From: Lentzea sp. NEAU-D7
GTDB taxonomy: Bacteria; Actinomycetota; Actinomycetes; Mycobacteriales; Pseudonocardiaceae
Assembly: GCF_026242055.1 (NCBI RefSeq)
Contig: NZ_JAPJDL010000005.1
Span: 299,707-363,706, forward strand
Reading direction: 5' to 3'
Length of the DNA: 64,000 nucleotides
The notes below the pieces were generated by a model that searched no databases, was not told the DNA's origin, and was given only the letters and a program-made list of their open reading frames with translations. A program made the position numbers and the translations under genes. Positions 25,510-35,615 of this stretch are shown in pieces; position 1 is the stretch's first letter; every line of letters starts with the position of its first letter.

Positions 25510-26751
25510 CTACACCAATGGCGCGCGGTCGATCGGGCACGACATGCAGCGGGGGCCGCCGCGGCCGGAGCCCAGTTCCGAACCGGCGATCCGCAGCACC
25601 TCGACGCCCGCGTCCTCCAGGCGCGCGTTCGTCTCGACGTTGCGCTCGTACGCCACGACGAGACCGGGAGCCACCGCGAGGGTGTTGTTGCCGTCGTCCC
25701 ACTGCTCGCGCTCGGCGGTCACGACGTCGAGGCCGGTGTCGATCACCCGCAGCCGTTCGATGCCCATCGCCTCGGCCGCCGCCTCCAGGAACGGCACCGG
25801 GCCGTCCACCCGCACGCCGCCGTCGCCGTCGGACCGCAGCGGGTAGGCGGTCAGCGCGTCGCTGATCGCCGGGTACATCACCACGGCGTCGCGGTCGACC
25901 ATCGTGCAGACGGTGTCGAGGTGCATCGTGGCGCGCTCCTGCGCGATCGGCACCGCCAGCACCGTGTGCGCGAGGCCGTCCGCGAGAGCGGAGCGGGCGA
26001 ACGACTCCGCGCCCGCCGGGGTGGTGCGCTCGCCGACGCCGATGGCGATCACGCCGGGCGCGAGCAGCAGCACGTCGCCGCCCTCCAGCGGTGCCGAGTG
26101 CGCGCCGTACGCACGGCCCGTGCGGCGGAACCGCGGGTGGTAGGCGTAGATCAGGTCGGTCAGCGTCGTCTCGCGGTCACGCGCGGGCAGTGCGAGCGAC
26201 GTGATGGCCACCCGGTCGCCGACCCACACCGACGAGTCGCGGGTGAAGAGCAGGTTCGGCAGCGGGTCGACGGCGAAGTCGATCGGCAGGTGCATCTTGC
26301 GCACCAGCGACGCGCCCTCGGCGGCCGGCAGTTCCTCGAACGTCATGCCCGTCATCAGCACCTGTGCGAGCGTCGGCGCGTCGAGCGACGTGAGGTGGCT
26401 GCGCAGCGCGTCGGCCAGGTCGATGCCGAGGCGGCGCTCGTTGACGGCGCTGTGGATGCCCGCGATGCGCGCGCGGTTGTCCTCCAGCGCCTGCACCAGC
26501 ACGTCGGCCAGCAGCAGGACCTCGACCCCCTTGGAGGTCAGCGTCGCGGCGAACGCGTCGTGCTCCTCCTGGGCCCTGCCGACCCACGGCACGCCGTCGA
26601 ACAGCAGCTGGTCGTTGTTGCGCGGGGTGAGCCTTTTGAGCTCGTTGCCCGGCCGGTGCAGCAGCACCGTGCGCAGCGGGCCTACCTCGCTGTCCACACG
26701 GGGTGCGGCGTCCGGAAGTGCTTCGGTCTCAGCGATCGTGTGCGCAGTCAC
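25510..26751 (-). CDS. arcA: Arginine deiminase
   Basis: A 413-aa guanidino-group-modifying enzyme converting L-arginine to L-citrulline and ammonia. All key residues are present: Asp in [13 protein letters not shown], Glu and His region [13 protein letters not shown], and the nucleophile Cys402 in [26 protein letters not shown] and LEGGDVLLL are family blocks. No ornithine carbamoyltransferase, carbamate kinase or antiporter gene adjoins it, so it is not in a complete ADI operon. It may serve arginine turnover or pH defence. ATG 26751 follows a gap of 93 bases. Confidence 0.93.
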   Translation of the reverse strand: MTAHTIAETEALPDAAPRVDSEVGPLRTVLLHRPGNELKRLTPRNNDQLLFDGVPWVGRAQEEHDAFAATLTSKGVEVLLLADVLVQALEDNRARIAGIHSAVNERRLGIDLADALRSHLTSLDAPTLAQVLMTGMTFEELPAAEGASLVRKMHLPIDFAVDPLPNLLFTRDSSVWVGDRVAITSLALPARDRETTLTDLIYAYHPRFRRTGRAYGAHSAPLEGGDVLLLAPGVIAIGVGERTTPAGAESFARSALADGLAHTVLAVPIAQERATMHLDTVCTMVDRDAVVMYPAISDALTAYPLRSDGDGGVRVDGPVPFLEAAAEAMGIERLRVIDTGLDVVTAEREQWDDGNNTLAVAPGLVVAYERNVETNARLEDAGVEVLRIAGSELGSGRGGPRCMSCPIDRAPLV

Positions 26752-26844
26752 CGATCGAGCGTAACCCTGAACAGCACAAATCGCCGCTCCTGGGCCTCAA
26801 AATGCAACGAATGGGGTGTGAACTCAAATTTCACAGTGCAATCG

Positions 26845-27606
26845 TTAGGGCAACCAGCTGACTTTGCCGCGCAACATTGTGTAGCCCACGAACGCGACCA
26901 CGTCGAGGATGGTGTGGGCGATGACCAGCGGCCACAGCCGCTTGGTCCGCTGCCAGTAGAGGCCGAAGACCAGCCCCATGACCAGGTTGCCGACGAACCC
27001 GCCGAAGCCCTGGTAGAGGTGGTACGAGCCGCGCAGCACGGCCGCCGCGAACAGTGCCGTGTACTGCCGCCAGCCGAGCTGCTGCAGCCGCGTGATCAGG
27101 TACCCGACGACGAGCACCTCCTCCGCCCACGCGTTGCCGGCGGCGGCGAGGACCAGCGCCAGGCTCATCCACCACTGGTTGTCCAGAGTGGACGGCTGGA
27201 CGGCGAGGTTCAGCCCGAGCGCCCAGGCGGCGAAGTAGAACGCCAGCCCGGGGATTCCGATGATCGCGGCCAGCCCCAGGGCACCCAGCGAGTCCGCGAG
27301 CTTGCGGGTGCCGTCGAGCCCGATGACGCGCAGCTTGATCCCCGTGCGCCACAACAGGTACAGCCCGATGCCGCCCCACGCCGCGAGCTGCAGCACGCCC
27401 AGCAGCTGCGCCACGAGGTCCAGCAGGTCGGCGCGCGCCTGCGGGACGTTGATCGCGACGGACTGCTTGTTGAGCGGTGTCGGCTGCAGCAGGCTGTCGA
27501 TCAGCCGCACGAGGCTGCGCAGGCCGGACAGCCCGAGCGTCATGCTGAAGACGATCAGCAGTTCGAGCTGGTAACCGCGCTTCTCGTCGGCGGGGATCAA
27601 GGTCAC
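26845..27606 (-). CDS. CPBP-family intramembrane protease-like protein
   Basis: A 253-aa protein with about 6-7 membrane helices. The Abi/CPBP motifs are AEEVLVVGYLITRL (motif 1, the Glu pair; the usual Arg three residues on is replaced by Val/Gly), SYHLYQGFGGFVGNLVMG (motif 2 His) and AHTILD (motif 3 His). It would be a metal-dependent intramembrane protease or a prenyl-processing relative; substrates are unknown. It lies 10 bases downstream of the DUF2470 gene and so may share its iron-regulated transcript. Confidence 0.85.
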   Translation of the reverse strand: MTLIPADEKRGYQLELLIVFSMTLGLSGLRSLVRLIDSLLQPTPLNKQSVAINVPQARADLLDLVAQLLGVLQLAAWGGIGLYLLWRTGIKLRVIGLDGTRKLADSLGALGLAAIIGIPGLAFYFAAWALGLNLAVQPSTLDNQWWMSLALVLAAAGNAWAEEVLVVGYLITRLQQLGWRQYTALFAAAVLRGSYHLYQGFGGFVGNLVMGLVFGLYWQRTKRLWPLVIAHTILDVVAFVGYTMLRGKVSWLP

Positions 27607-27616
27607 CAGCCAGACG

Positions 27617-28381
27617 CTACCTCTGGGACAGGAACGGGCAGCCCATCAACCGCCGCAGCTCCACGGCGAGTTCCTGAGGAGTGCTGACCGGCTTGGAGAA
27701 CGCGATCCGCACGTCGTGGTCCTCGCACTCCGCCTCGACCCGCAGCCTCAGCCCGAACCGGTCGAGGCCGAGTGGCCGCACGGTGCCGGCGCGCAGCTCC
27801 TCCGGCAGGTGGCGGGCGAGCTGGCCGACGACGTCGCGGTGTGCGGCCTCCAGGTGCCGCAGCCAGTGGTCCTCGTTGCGGCAGAACGGGTCCGGCGTCG
27901 CGCTCGCGAACTGCTCCGGCCTGATCGAGGAGGTGCCCTCGGCGTCCGCGATCACCATCGACGCGGGTGTGAGCCTGAGCACCGAGGCGCCGTGGCCCGC
28001 GTCGAGCAGCCGGTGGTCCGGCCGCACGTCGGCGATGGCGAGGATCTCCTCGCGCGCCTCCTGCCCGTCCAGCGCGGAGACCCAGCCGGTCAGCCACAGC
28101 AGGCCGCGCACGGGTTCGCGCAGCTGCACGGGTGCCTGGTCGGCGATCTCCAGCATCGCCGTCACCTCGGTCCGCGGAGCCTGCCACAGCTGCCCGACCA
28201 GCGGGTGCTCGTCGGCGAGCAAGAGGATCGTGGTCCCGCACGGGTGCACGTGGTGGAACAACGGGCTCGTGCGCGAACCGGACTGAGGAAGCAGTGCGGC
28301 GGAACCGTGGCGAGCCGCGATCGTGCGTGCGCGCTCTGCGGCGTGCGGCGCCGGCGGGCGCTTGATCTGGGTGTCGGTCAC
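27617..28381 (-). CDS. DUF2470 domain protein, probably haem-related
   Basis: A 254-aa soluble protein. The C-terminal ~80 residues match DUF2470 (HRDVVGQLARHLPEE..., PLGLDRFGLRLRVEAE, VRIAFSKPV), a fold found with the split-barrel haem oxygenases HugZ and HutZ. The N-terminal ~150 residues resemble the pyridoxamine-oxidase-like barrel of such proteins (HPCGTTILLLADEHPLVGQL). Haem degradation or iron release is a reasonable inference. GTG 28381 has a strong gaggagg site. An iron box 20 bases further upstream supports iron control. Confidence 0.82.
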   Translation of the reverse strand: MTDTQIKRPPAPHAAERARTIAARHGSAALLPQSGSRTSPLFHHVHPCGTTILLLADEHPLVGQLWQAPRTEVTAMLEIADQAPVQLREPVRGLLWLTGWVSALDGQEAREEILAIADVRPDHRLLDAGHGASVLRLTPASMVIADAEGTSSIRPEQFASATPDPFCRNEDHWLRHLEAAHRDVVGQLARHLPEELRAGTVRPLGLDRFGLRLRVEAECEDHDVRIAFSKPVSTPQELAVELRRLMGCPFLSQR

Positions 28382-28400
28382 CGCTGCACCTCCTCGAAGG

Positions 28401-28419
28401 TTAGGCAAGCCTAACTTAG
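28401..28419. promoter_or_regulatory. IdeR/DmdR-type iron box
   Basis: TTAGGCAAGCCTAACTTAG matches TTAGGTTAGSCTAACCTAA at 15 of 19 positions and contains GTTAGGC/GCCTAAC as an exact inverted repeat. It lies 20 bases upstream of the DUF2470 start and 41 bases before the divergent membrane-protein gene. Confidence 0.65.
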
Positions 28420-28447
28420 CTTTGCTCATCATGGGAAGCACCACCTG

Positions 28448-28453
28448 TACCTT
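28448..28453 (+). promoter_or_regulatory. -10 element of a leaderless start
   Basis: TACCTT lies 6 bases before the GTG at 28460. Confidence 0.4.
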
Positions 28454-28459
28454 GGACGC

Positions 28460-28924
28460 GTGGTCGTGCCCAACAAGCCGTCCACCGAGGTGACGGCGCT
28501 CGACGATCGGTGGACCCGGCACTGCGTGGACCGGGCGAGCCGTCGTGCCCTGGTGTGGACGGTGCTCGCGGGCGCGGCCTTCGCGCTCCAGTTCTTGCTG
28601 GTACTGGTGTGGTCTTGGTCCTCACCGGTGGCGCTGGTGCTGCTCTTCTTCGCCGCGGCCGTCCTCTGGTGGGTGACACGTAAGCGTCCGGTGCGTTTAC
28701 CGGAAGGCGAACCGTGGCATTTCGCCCATGTGAAGTGGGAAGGAGGGCGTCTGGTCGTGTTGTCGTCGCCGCCTCTGTTGCTGACCTTGAGCGTCGGTCC
28801 TCTCCTTCGCGGACGGATCGCACGTCACCGGCGTGTGTGGTTCGTGCCACCGGATTCCGCCGGGAACACCTTCGTCACGTTCCGAGGAGTACCGCGGTTG
28901 ATCCCGGCGCGTGTGCAGAGATGA
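28460..28924 (+). CDS. Small membrane protein, first of a tandem pair
   Basis: A 154-aa protein of unknown function. Two adjoining membrane segments lie at ~29-50 and ~52-70 (LVWTVLAGAAFALQFLLVLVW, ALVLLFFAAAVLWWV), with a short cytosolic N-terminus and a basic C-terminal domain. The opening W-x-RHCVDRASRRA recalls W-x-TCLARADRRA in the next gene, so the two appear to be paralogues. The stop overlaps the next start by 4 bases (ATGA), which couples them. Confidence 0.65.
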   Translation: MVVPNKPSTEVTALDDRWTRHCVDRASRRALVWTVLAGAAFALQFLLVLVWSWSSPVALVLLFFAAAVLWWVTRKRPVRLPEGEPWHFAHVKWEGGRLVVLSSPPLLLTLSVGPLLRGRIARHRRVWFVPPDSAGNTFVTFRGVPRLIPARVQR

Positions 28925-29373
28925 TCATCGAGAACTGGAGCGACACCTGCCTGGCGCGAGCGGACCGCCGCGCCGTCGGCCACATCTTCCTCGCGCTCGC
29001 CGCGCTCGGCGTCGTGCTCTTCATCGGCTGGATCTGGCTCGTCGTGCTGTCCGTGCCCGTGGTGCTCGAGCTCGCCGCGCCGGGGCTGCGGCACTTCCTC
29101 ACCCGCCGCGGCACCCTCGAGCTGATCGAGCGGTTCCCGTGGCGTCCGGTGTCGGTGAGCTTCGTGCCCGGCCGGCGCATCGGGCGGCAGGCGTACCTGC
29201 GCGTCGAGGACTCGGAGAAGGACCTGCGGCTGCCCGAGCTCCCCGAACGGGCCCGGATCCTCGTGCGGCACACCGGGCGGATGTGGATCGCCGGTCCGGA
29301 CGAGCGCGGGCGCGTGGTCGCGATGACGCGCGGGCTCGCGTTCCTCACCCGCGGCCGGGTGATCGACCGCTAA
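28921..29373 (+). CDS. Small membrane protein, second of a tandem pair
   Basis: A 150-aa relative of the preceding protein, with two adjacent membrane segments (~22-55, IFLALAALGVVLFIGWIWLV and SVPVVLELAA) and a basic C-terminal half (RFPWRPVSVSFVPGRR). Function is unknown. The ATG at 28921 overlaps the upstream stop. The frame extends upstream but that part overlaps the first gene. The 3' end overlaps the convergent VWA gene by 4 bases. Confidence 0.68.
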   Translation: MIIENWSDTCLARADRRAVGHIFLALAALGVVLFIGWIWLVVLSVPVVLELAAPGLRHFLTRRGTLELIERFPWRPVSVSFVPGRRIGRQAYLRVEDSEKDLRLPELPERARILVRHTGRMWIAGPDERGRVVAMTRGLAFLTRGRVIDR

Positions 29374-30512
29374 CGGCCCGTCGCGATGCCTTCGGCCTCG
29401 GCCCACTGCGTGAGGTCGTCCTTGCGCAGCGCGGCCGCCAGCAGTTCGGGGAACTTGTCCGGCGTGCAGGCGAACGCGGGCGCGCCCAGCGCGTGCAGCT
29501 TCGCGGCCAGTTCGTGGTCGTAGGCGGGCGTGCCGGAGTCGCTGAGCGCCAACAGGTTCACGACCGTGACGCCGCTCGCGACCAGCTCGCGGACCCGGCG
29601 CTGCAGCTCGGTCTCCGAACCGCCCTCGTAGAGGTCGCTGATGATCACGATCACCGTGTCGGTCGGCCTGCGGACCTGCGTCTGCGCGTAGGCGACCGCG
29701 CGGTTGATGTCCGTGCCGCCGCCGAGCTGGGCGCTGAACAGCAGGTCCACCGGGTCGCTGAGCTGGTCGGTGAGATCGGCGACCTCGGTGTCGAACACGA
29801 CGAGCCTCGTCGAGATCGACCGGATGCTCGCGAGCGCCGAGCCCAGCACCGCCGCGTGCACCAGTGACTCCGCCATCGAGCCCGACTGGTCGACCAGCAG
29901 GACCACGTCCCGCATCGCCGCGGTCCGGCTGCGCCTGCGGTGCCCGATCAGGTCCTCGACGATCACGGTCTTGTGCTGCGGCTGGTAGTTCCTGAGGTTC
30001 GCCTTGATCGTCGTCGCCCAGTCGACGTCCTGCAGCTGCGGCCTCCTGGTGCGCCGCGACCTGTCGACCGCGCCGCGGACGGCCTCGACCAGCCGGTCCG
30101 TCAGCCGCTTCTCGATGTCCTCGACCACCTTCCGCACCACGGCCTTCGCGGTGTCGCGGGTGCGGGCGGGGATGGCGCGGGAGAGCTGCAGCAGGGTGCT
30201 GACGAGGTTCACGTCCGGCTCGACCGACTGCAGCAGCTCGGGTTCGAGCAGCAGCTGCTTGAGGCCCAGCTTCTCGACCGCGTCCCGCTGCATCACCTGC
30301 ACGACGGAGGTGGGGAAGTACTTGCGGACGTCGCCGAGCCAGCGGTGCAGCTGCGGGGAACTGGCGCCGAGGCCGGCACCGCGATCACCGCCGCCGCCGT
30401 ACAGACCCGTGAGCGCGCCATCGCGCCGTTGGTCGTCCTCGCCGAGTTCGGACACGTCTTCCGCGCTCGGTCCGAGGAGCAACCGCCAGCGCCGTAGCCG
30501 CTCTTCGGTCAT
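29370..30512 (-). CDS. VWA-domain protein of the MoxR-SWIM system (YehP-like)
   Basis: A 380-aa cytosolic protein with a ~190-residue helical N-terminal region and a C-terminal von Willebrand A domain (~200-375). The MIDAS metal site is intact: DQSGSMAES, then the Thr in GGGTDINRA and the Asp in IISDLYEGGSE. Such proteins act with a MoxR-type AAA ATPase; the matching ATPase is at 37590. The ATG overlaps the IclR stop by 4 bases (ATGA), so it is the last gene of the fumarylacetoacetase transcript rather than sitting beside its partner genes. That arrangement is unusual. Confidence 0.88.
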   Translation of the reverse strand: MTEERLRRWRLLLGPSAEDVSELGEDDQRRDGALTGLYGGGGDRGAGLGASSPQLHRWLGDVRKYFPTSVVQVMQRDAVEKLGLKQLLLEPELLQSVEPDVNLVSTLLQLSRAIPARTRDTAKAVVRKVVEDIEKRLTDRLVEAVRGAVDRSRRTRRPQLQDVDWATTIKANLRNYQPQHKTVIVEDLIGHRRRSRTAAMRDVVLLVDQSGSMAESLVHAAVLGSALASIRSISTRLVVFDTEVADLTDQLSDPVDLLFSAQLGGGTDINRAVAYAQTQVRRPTDTVIVIISDLYEGGSETELQRRVRELVASGVTVVNLLALSDSGTPAYDHELAAKLHALGAPAFACTPDKFPELLAAALRKDDLTQWAEAEGIATGR

Positions 30513-31140
30513 TTGAGCGCAGCCGCCACTTCTTCGGCCGCACGCACGACGTGAGGGCCTACGACGTTCGCATCGAGCTTCTCCAGCGCCACGACGCCGA
30601 CGGACGCCCTGAGGCCGGGCACGCCGCGCACAGGCGCCGCGACGCCGTACGCGTTCGGCTGCAGCTCACCGGCCGAGACCACCCACGGCTCACCGGGGTG
30701 CGAGATGGCCTTGCCGGCCGCCCCGCGGTGCACCGGGTGGCGGGAACCCACCCGGTACGCCACGTGGAAAGCGGTCCACGACGGTTCGACGACGGCGACG
30801 GCCTGTGCCTCGGTGCCGTCCGCGACCGTGAGGTGCGCGGTGGCGCCGACCTTCTCGGCGAGCTCGCGCAACGCCGGGTTGGCCGCCATGCGCAGCTGGG
30901 GGAGGACGTTGGAGGCGAGGCGCAGCACGCCCAGGCCGAGCCTGACCTTCGAGCCCTCCCGGCGCACGAGACCGCGCGCCTGCAGGGGCACGAGAAGCCG
31001 GTACACGGCCGCTCTGGACGCGCCGATGGCGTTGGCGAGCTCCGAGATCGACGGCGCCTCGGACTCCGCCTCAGCGACCGCCTGGAGCAGCGCCAGACCC
31101 CTTTCCAGGGTCAGCGAGCTCTCCTTCGTCGCTCCGACCA

Positions 31141-31141
<1 letters not shown>
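30509..31141 (-). CDS. IclR-family regulator of homogentisate catabolism
   Basis: A 210-aa IclR protein, ~40 residues shorter than usual. The winged helix lies at ~10-65 (LERGLALLQAVAEAE...SISELANAIGASRAAVYRLLVPLQARGLV). The shortened effector domain follows (GATAHLTVADGTEAQAVAVVE). ATG 31141 shares its A with the fumarylacetoacetase stop (TGATG). It probably controls the divergent homogentisate genes from the 81-bp gap at 33165-33245; that is inferred from position. Confidence 0.85.
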
Positions 31142-32300
<1,159 letters not shown>

Positions 32301-32304
<4 letters not shown>

Positions 32305-33164
32305 AGAAGGCCCAGCCCCTCCAGGTCGGTGACGGGTTCGGAGAGCGAACACGAGCCGTAGCTCGCGAACACGCCTCGCACGGCGTGCGCGGCCTGATCG
32401 CTGAGCGCCTTGGCCTCGGCGGTGAGAGCCTCGGCATCGGTGCTCGCGAGGGCCTCGCGGACGTCGCGGCCGCTGAGCGACCGCGCGGTGGCCACGAGGA
32501 GGTTCAGGAAGCCGTGGTGGGTGAAGCCCTGCTCGTCGGTGTGGCGGACGGCCTTGTGCAGGCCCGCCGTCGCCTTGAACGCGACGCCGCCGCCGCTGAC
32601 GACGCTGAGGAAGTCGGCGACCTCCTCGACGCTCGGGAAGTTCTCCTGGGAGAGCCCTCCGCAGCGCAGCTTGGGCCAGCTGCCGTGCTCGATGACCCGG
32701 CGGACGCCGTCGAGCCACTCGGCACCGCCGCGGCGGGGTTCGACGACGCGGATGACGTCCTCGGGGACGAACTCCGACACGCGCTCGAGCCACACCTCGT
32801 CCACATCGGACGGTGCGGGCATCTCGACCATGCGCAGAGCCAGGAGCTCGCTTCTGCTCTCGACGATCGACACGGCCTTCGGCACGCCGCCGAGGCCGGT
32901 GTCGATCACGAGGCTCAGTGCTATCGGTTTGGCCGGCTTGACCTTGATCAGTTCGGTGATCAGCTCGGCGAGACGGGAGGCAGGACAGAGGAAGAGACCC
33001 ATGACGCCGGACCACTCGCCGACTCGTCCGTCGAGGTGACCGCGCACCGCGTCGGGCATCGACGCGCTCCCCGGAGGGAACAGCGCGGCATCGTCCACAA
33101 GCCTCGCGAGCAGGGGCGGAGTACCGCGCGGACCGGGCGCACGGAGTTCGACAGCGCTTGACAC
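32301..33164 (-). CDS. Conserved protein of unknown function in the homogentisate operon
   Basis: A 287-aa soluble protein, first gene of the fumarylacetoacetase transcript. Notable blocks are LLARLVDDAALFPPGSASM, WPKLRCGG, FPSVEEVADFL, FKATAGLHKAVRH and HHGFLNLLVATA. Alternating beta/alpha content with a Lys-x-Arg and a Lys-Ala-Thr strand resembles a TIM-barrel aldolase, but that is only an impression. No maleylacetoacetate isomerase is present in the cluster. The leaderless TAGCGT-7-GTG signal favours start 33164 over 33173. Confidence 0.7.
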
Positions 33165-33245
33165 GGCTGACACGCTAGCCGTGTACCGCCAACTGAACAA
33201 AGATGTCCGATAATCGAACGCCTTGGAAGGACCCGGAGAGCAGCC

Positions 33246-34418
33246 ATGGCTTACTACCGCCAGGTGGGAGAGATCCCCCGAAAGCGCCACACCCAGTTCC
33301 GCAAACCGGACGGTGGCCTGTACGCGGAAGAGCTCATGGGCGTCGAGGGGTTCTCGGCCGATTCGGCACTGCTGTACCACCGCCACCTGCCGACCGCGAT
33401 CGTGAACGCGGAGACGGTGAAGGACGAGCGCGGCACCGTCTCGCCGAACCTGCCGCTGAAGCCGCGGCACTTCAAGACGACCGACCTGACCTGGGCTTCC
33501 GACGAGGTCGACGCGGTCACCGGACGCCGGAAGCTGTTCGGCAACCCGGACGTGACCATCGGTTTCGTCGTGGCCACGGTGCCTTCCCCGTTGTACCGCA
33601 ACGCTTTCGGTGACGAGCTGCTGTACGTGCAGACCGGTTCGGGCGTCATCGAGACGATCTACGGGGCGTTGGAGGTGGGCGACGGCGACTACGTCGTGAT
33701 CCCGACCTCGTGCACCTACCGGGTCGTGCCGTCCTCGCCGATGTCGTTGCTCGTGCTGGAGGCGACCGGGCACGTCGGCCCTCCCAAGCGCTACCTGTCC
33801 AAGGCCGGCCAGTTCCTGGAGCACTCGCCCTACTGCGAGCGGGACATCCGGGGGCCGGAGGAGCCGTTGCTCGTCGAGGGCACCGACGTCGACGTGCTCG
33901 TGCGGCACCGCGCGGGGCTCACGCGGTTCACCTACGCGAACCACCCGTTCGACGTCGTCGGGTGGGACGGGCACCTGTACCCGTGGGCGTTCAACATCCG
34001 CGACTTCGAGCCGATCACCGGCCGCGTGCACCAGCCGCCGCCCGTGCACCAGACGTTCGAGGGCCCGAACTTCGTCGTGTGCTCGTTCGTGCCGCGCAAG
34101 GTCGACTACCACCCGCTGTCCGTGCCGGTGCCGTACAACCACGCGAACGTCGACTCGGACGAGCTGATGTTCTACGTCGGCGGCAACTACGAGGCGCGCA
34201 AGGGGTCGGGCATCGGCATCGGCTCGATGTCGCTGCACCCGTCCGGCTGCACGCACGGCCCGCAGCCCGGAGCGGTGGAGGCGTCCCTGGGCGCGGACTA
34301 CTTCGACGAGACCGCGGTCATGGTGGACACCTTCCGCCCCTTGGAGTTGGGGGAGGCGGCCGAGGCCACCGAGGACCCGGCGTACGCGTGGACTTGGGCC
34401 CGTCGCGGTCCGGCCTGA
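33246..34418 (+). CDS. hmgA: Homogentisate 1,2-dioxygenase
   Basis: A 390-aa cupin-fold Fe(II) dioxygenase that opens homogentisate to 4-maleylacetoacetate. The iron ligands appear in the C-terminal half: His and Glu in YNHANVDSDELMFYVGG, and the last His in HPSGCTHGPQPG. YAEELMGVEGFSADSALLYHRHLPT is the typical actinobacterial N-terminus. ATG 33246 has a ggagagc site. It diverges from the unknown protein, fumarylacetoacetase and IclR genes across 81 bases, the likely IclR control region. Confidence 0.95.
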   Translation: MAYYRQVGEIPRKRHTQFRKPDGGLYAEELMGVEGFSADSALLYHRHLPTAIVNAETVKDERGTVSPNLPLKPRHFKTTDLTWASDEVDAVTGRRKLFGNPDVTIGFVVATVPSPLYRNAFGDELLYVQTGSGVIETIYGALEVGDGDYVVIPTSCTYRVVPSSPMSLLVLEATGHVGPPKRYLSKAGQFLEHSPYCERDIRGPEEPLLVEGTDVDVLVRHRAGLTRFTYANHPFDVVGWDGHLYPWAFNIRDFEPITGRVHQPPPVHQTFEGPNFVVCSFVPRKVDYHPLSVPVPYNHANVDSDELMFYVGGNYEARKGSGIGIGSMSLHPSGCTHGPQPGAVEASLGADYFDETAVMVDTFRPLELGEAAEATEDPAYAWTWARRGPA

Positions 34419-34439
34419 TTTTCTGTCGGGGCTCCTCGC

Positions 34440-34445
34440 TAGTTT
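34440..34445 (+). promoter_or_regulatory. -10 element of a leaderless start for the SWIM-protein gene
   Basis: TAGTTT lies 6 bases before the GTG at 34452. It suggests the SWIM gene has its own promoter despite being only 33 bases past hmgA. Confidence 0.45.
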
Positions 34446-34451
34446 GGTCTC

Positions 34452-35615
34452 GTGAGGACAAGAGCCGTTCCGATGCGCTGGCAGGGCCTGGGCAAGGCCC
34501 TGCCGGTGCTGTGGGGCCTCTACTCGGGCTCCGGCTCGATGCCGTACCGCGTGTGCGTCGACCTGGCCGCGGGCACCGCCAAGTGCACGTGCCCGTCCCG
34601 CAAGTTCCCCTGCAAGCACGCCGTGAGCCTGCAGGAGCTCGACATCCCGGACGCCCTCCCGCCCGACTGGGTGGAGGAGTGGACCACCCGCCGGGCGGCC
34701 CGCGAGCTCGACTCGTCGCCCGAGGCAGTCGCCCGCCGGGTGCGCGCTCGCGAGAAGACGGCGGCCAACCGCGCCGCCGCCATGTCCGCGGGCATCGACG
34801 GCCTGCGCGACTGGCTTCGCGACGTCGCCTCCGCCGGCATCGCCTCCCTGCCGGGCCGCCCCGCCTCCTGGTGGCAGGCGTTCACCGCCCGCATGATCGA
34901 CGCCCAGGTCCCCGGCGTGGCCGCCGCGGTGGCCGAGATCCAGGAGATCGTGGCGCGCTCGGGCCCGCGCTGGACCGCCGACGTGGCCGACCGCCTCGGC
35001 GGCCTGCACCTGCTGTGCTTCGTGCAGCCGCGCACCCGCCTGGGCGTCACGATCCCCGAGGAGACCGTGAAGGCCTCGCCGGGGATCTCCGACCGCTGGG
35101 TGGCCCTGCTGCGCCTGGAAACCGACGACGGCCGCGTCCGCACCGTCCGCCAGTGGTGCTGGGGCCGCCAAACCTCCCGCTGGGTCGTGGCGATCCGCCA
35201 CTCCGCCGTGGGAGCTCCCGTCCCGCTGCTCCCGCACGGCCTGGAGTCCTCGGCCCTGGTCCACCCCTACCCGGCCTCGGACCGGGTGGCCCTGGGCGAA
35301 CTGGAGGGCTCCCGCACCCCCGACCCGGTCCCCGCCCCGCAGTCGTGGCGGCAGTCCCTCGCCACCCTCGAACCCATGCTGACCGCAGACCCGTGGCAAC
35401 GCCTCTTCCCGCTCGGCTGCACCTCGGTCCGCCTGCACGGCGCCGCCCTGGTCGACACCACGGGCCACGGCCTGCCGGTCCGCGACGACACAGGCCTCGA
35501 CATGGCCCTGGCGCTGACCGGCGGCCTCCCGTTCGACGCCTGGGGCCTGTGGGACGGCCACGCGCTGCGCCTGGGAGCGGTGTCGCTGAACGGCACCCTG
35601 GAGGTGGTCGCGTGA
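34452..35615 (+). CDS. SWIM zinc-finger protein (YehQ-like)
   Basis: A 387-aa protein. The SWIM motif CxC...CxH is KCTCPSRKFPCKHAVSLQ at ~44-61, a zinc-binding module for DNA or protein contacts. The rest is a conserved domain of unknown function (RPASWWQAFTARMIDAQVPGVA, WGRQTSRWVVA). From memory of the family, homologues carry an extra ~30-residue N-terminal helix before the GLG...LWG block. Here it is absent, because the protein starts right at MRTRAVPMRWQGLG. It is first of the coupled SWIM-DUF5691-MoxR-DUF5682 series. Its stop overlaps the next start (GTGA). Confidence 0.85.
   Translation: MRTRAVPMRWQGLGKALPVLWGLYSGSGSMPYRVCVDLAAGTAKCTCPSRKFPCKHAVSLQELDIPDALPPDWVEEWTTRRAARELDSSPEAVARRVRAREKTAANRAAAMSAGIDGLRDWLRDVASAGIASLPGRPASWWQAFTARMIDAQVPGVAAAVAEIQEIVARSGPRWTADVADRLGGLHLLCFVQPRTRLGVTIPEETVKASPGISDRWVALLRLETDDGRVRTVRQWCWGRQTSRWVVAIRHSAVGAPVPLLPHGLESSALVHPYPASDRVALGELEGSRTPDPVPAPQSWRQSLATLEPMLTADPWQRLFPLGCTSVRLHGAALVDTTGHGLPVRDDTGLDMALALTGGLPFDAWGLWDGHALRLGAVSLNGTLEVVA

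Noticed and set aside
25510..26751. A complete arginine deiminase (arcABCD) operon
   Set aside because: No carbamoyltransferase, carbamate kinase or antiporter is adjacent.
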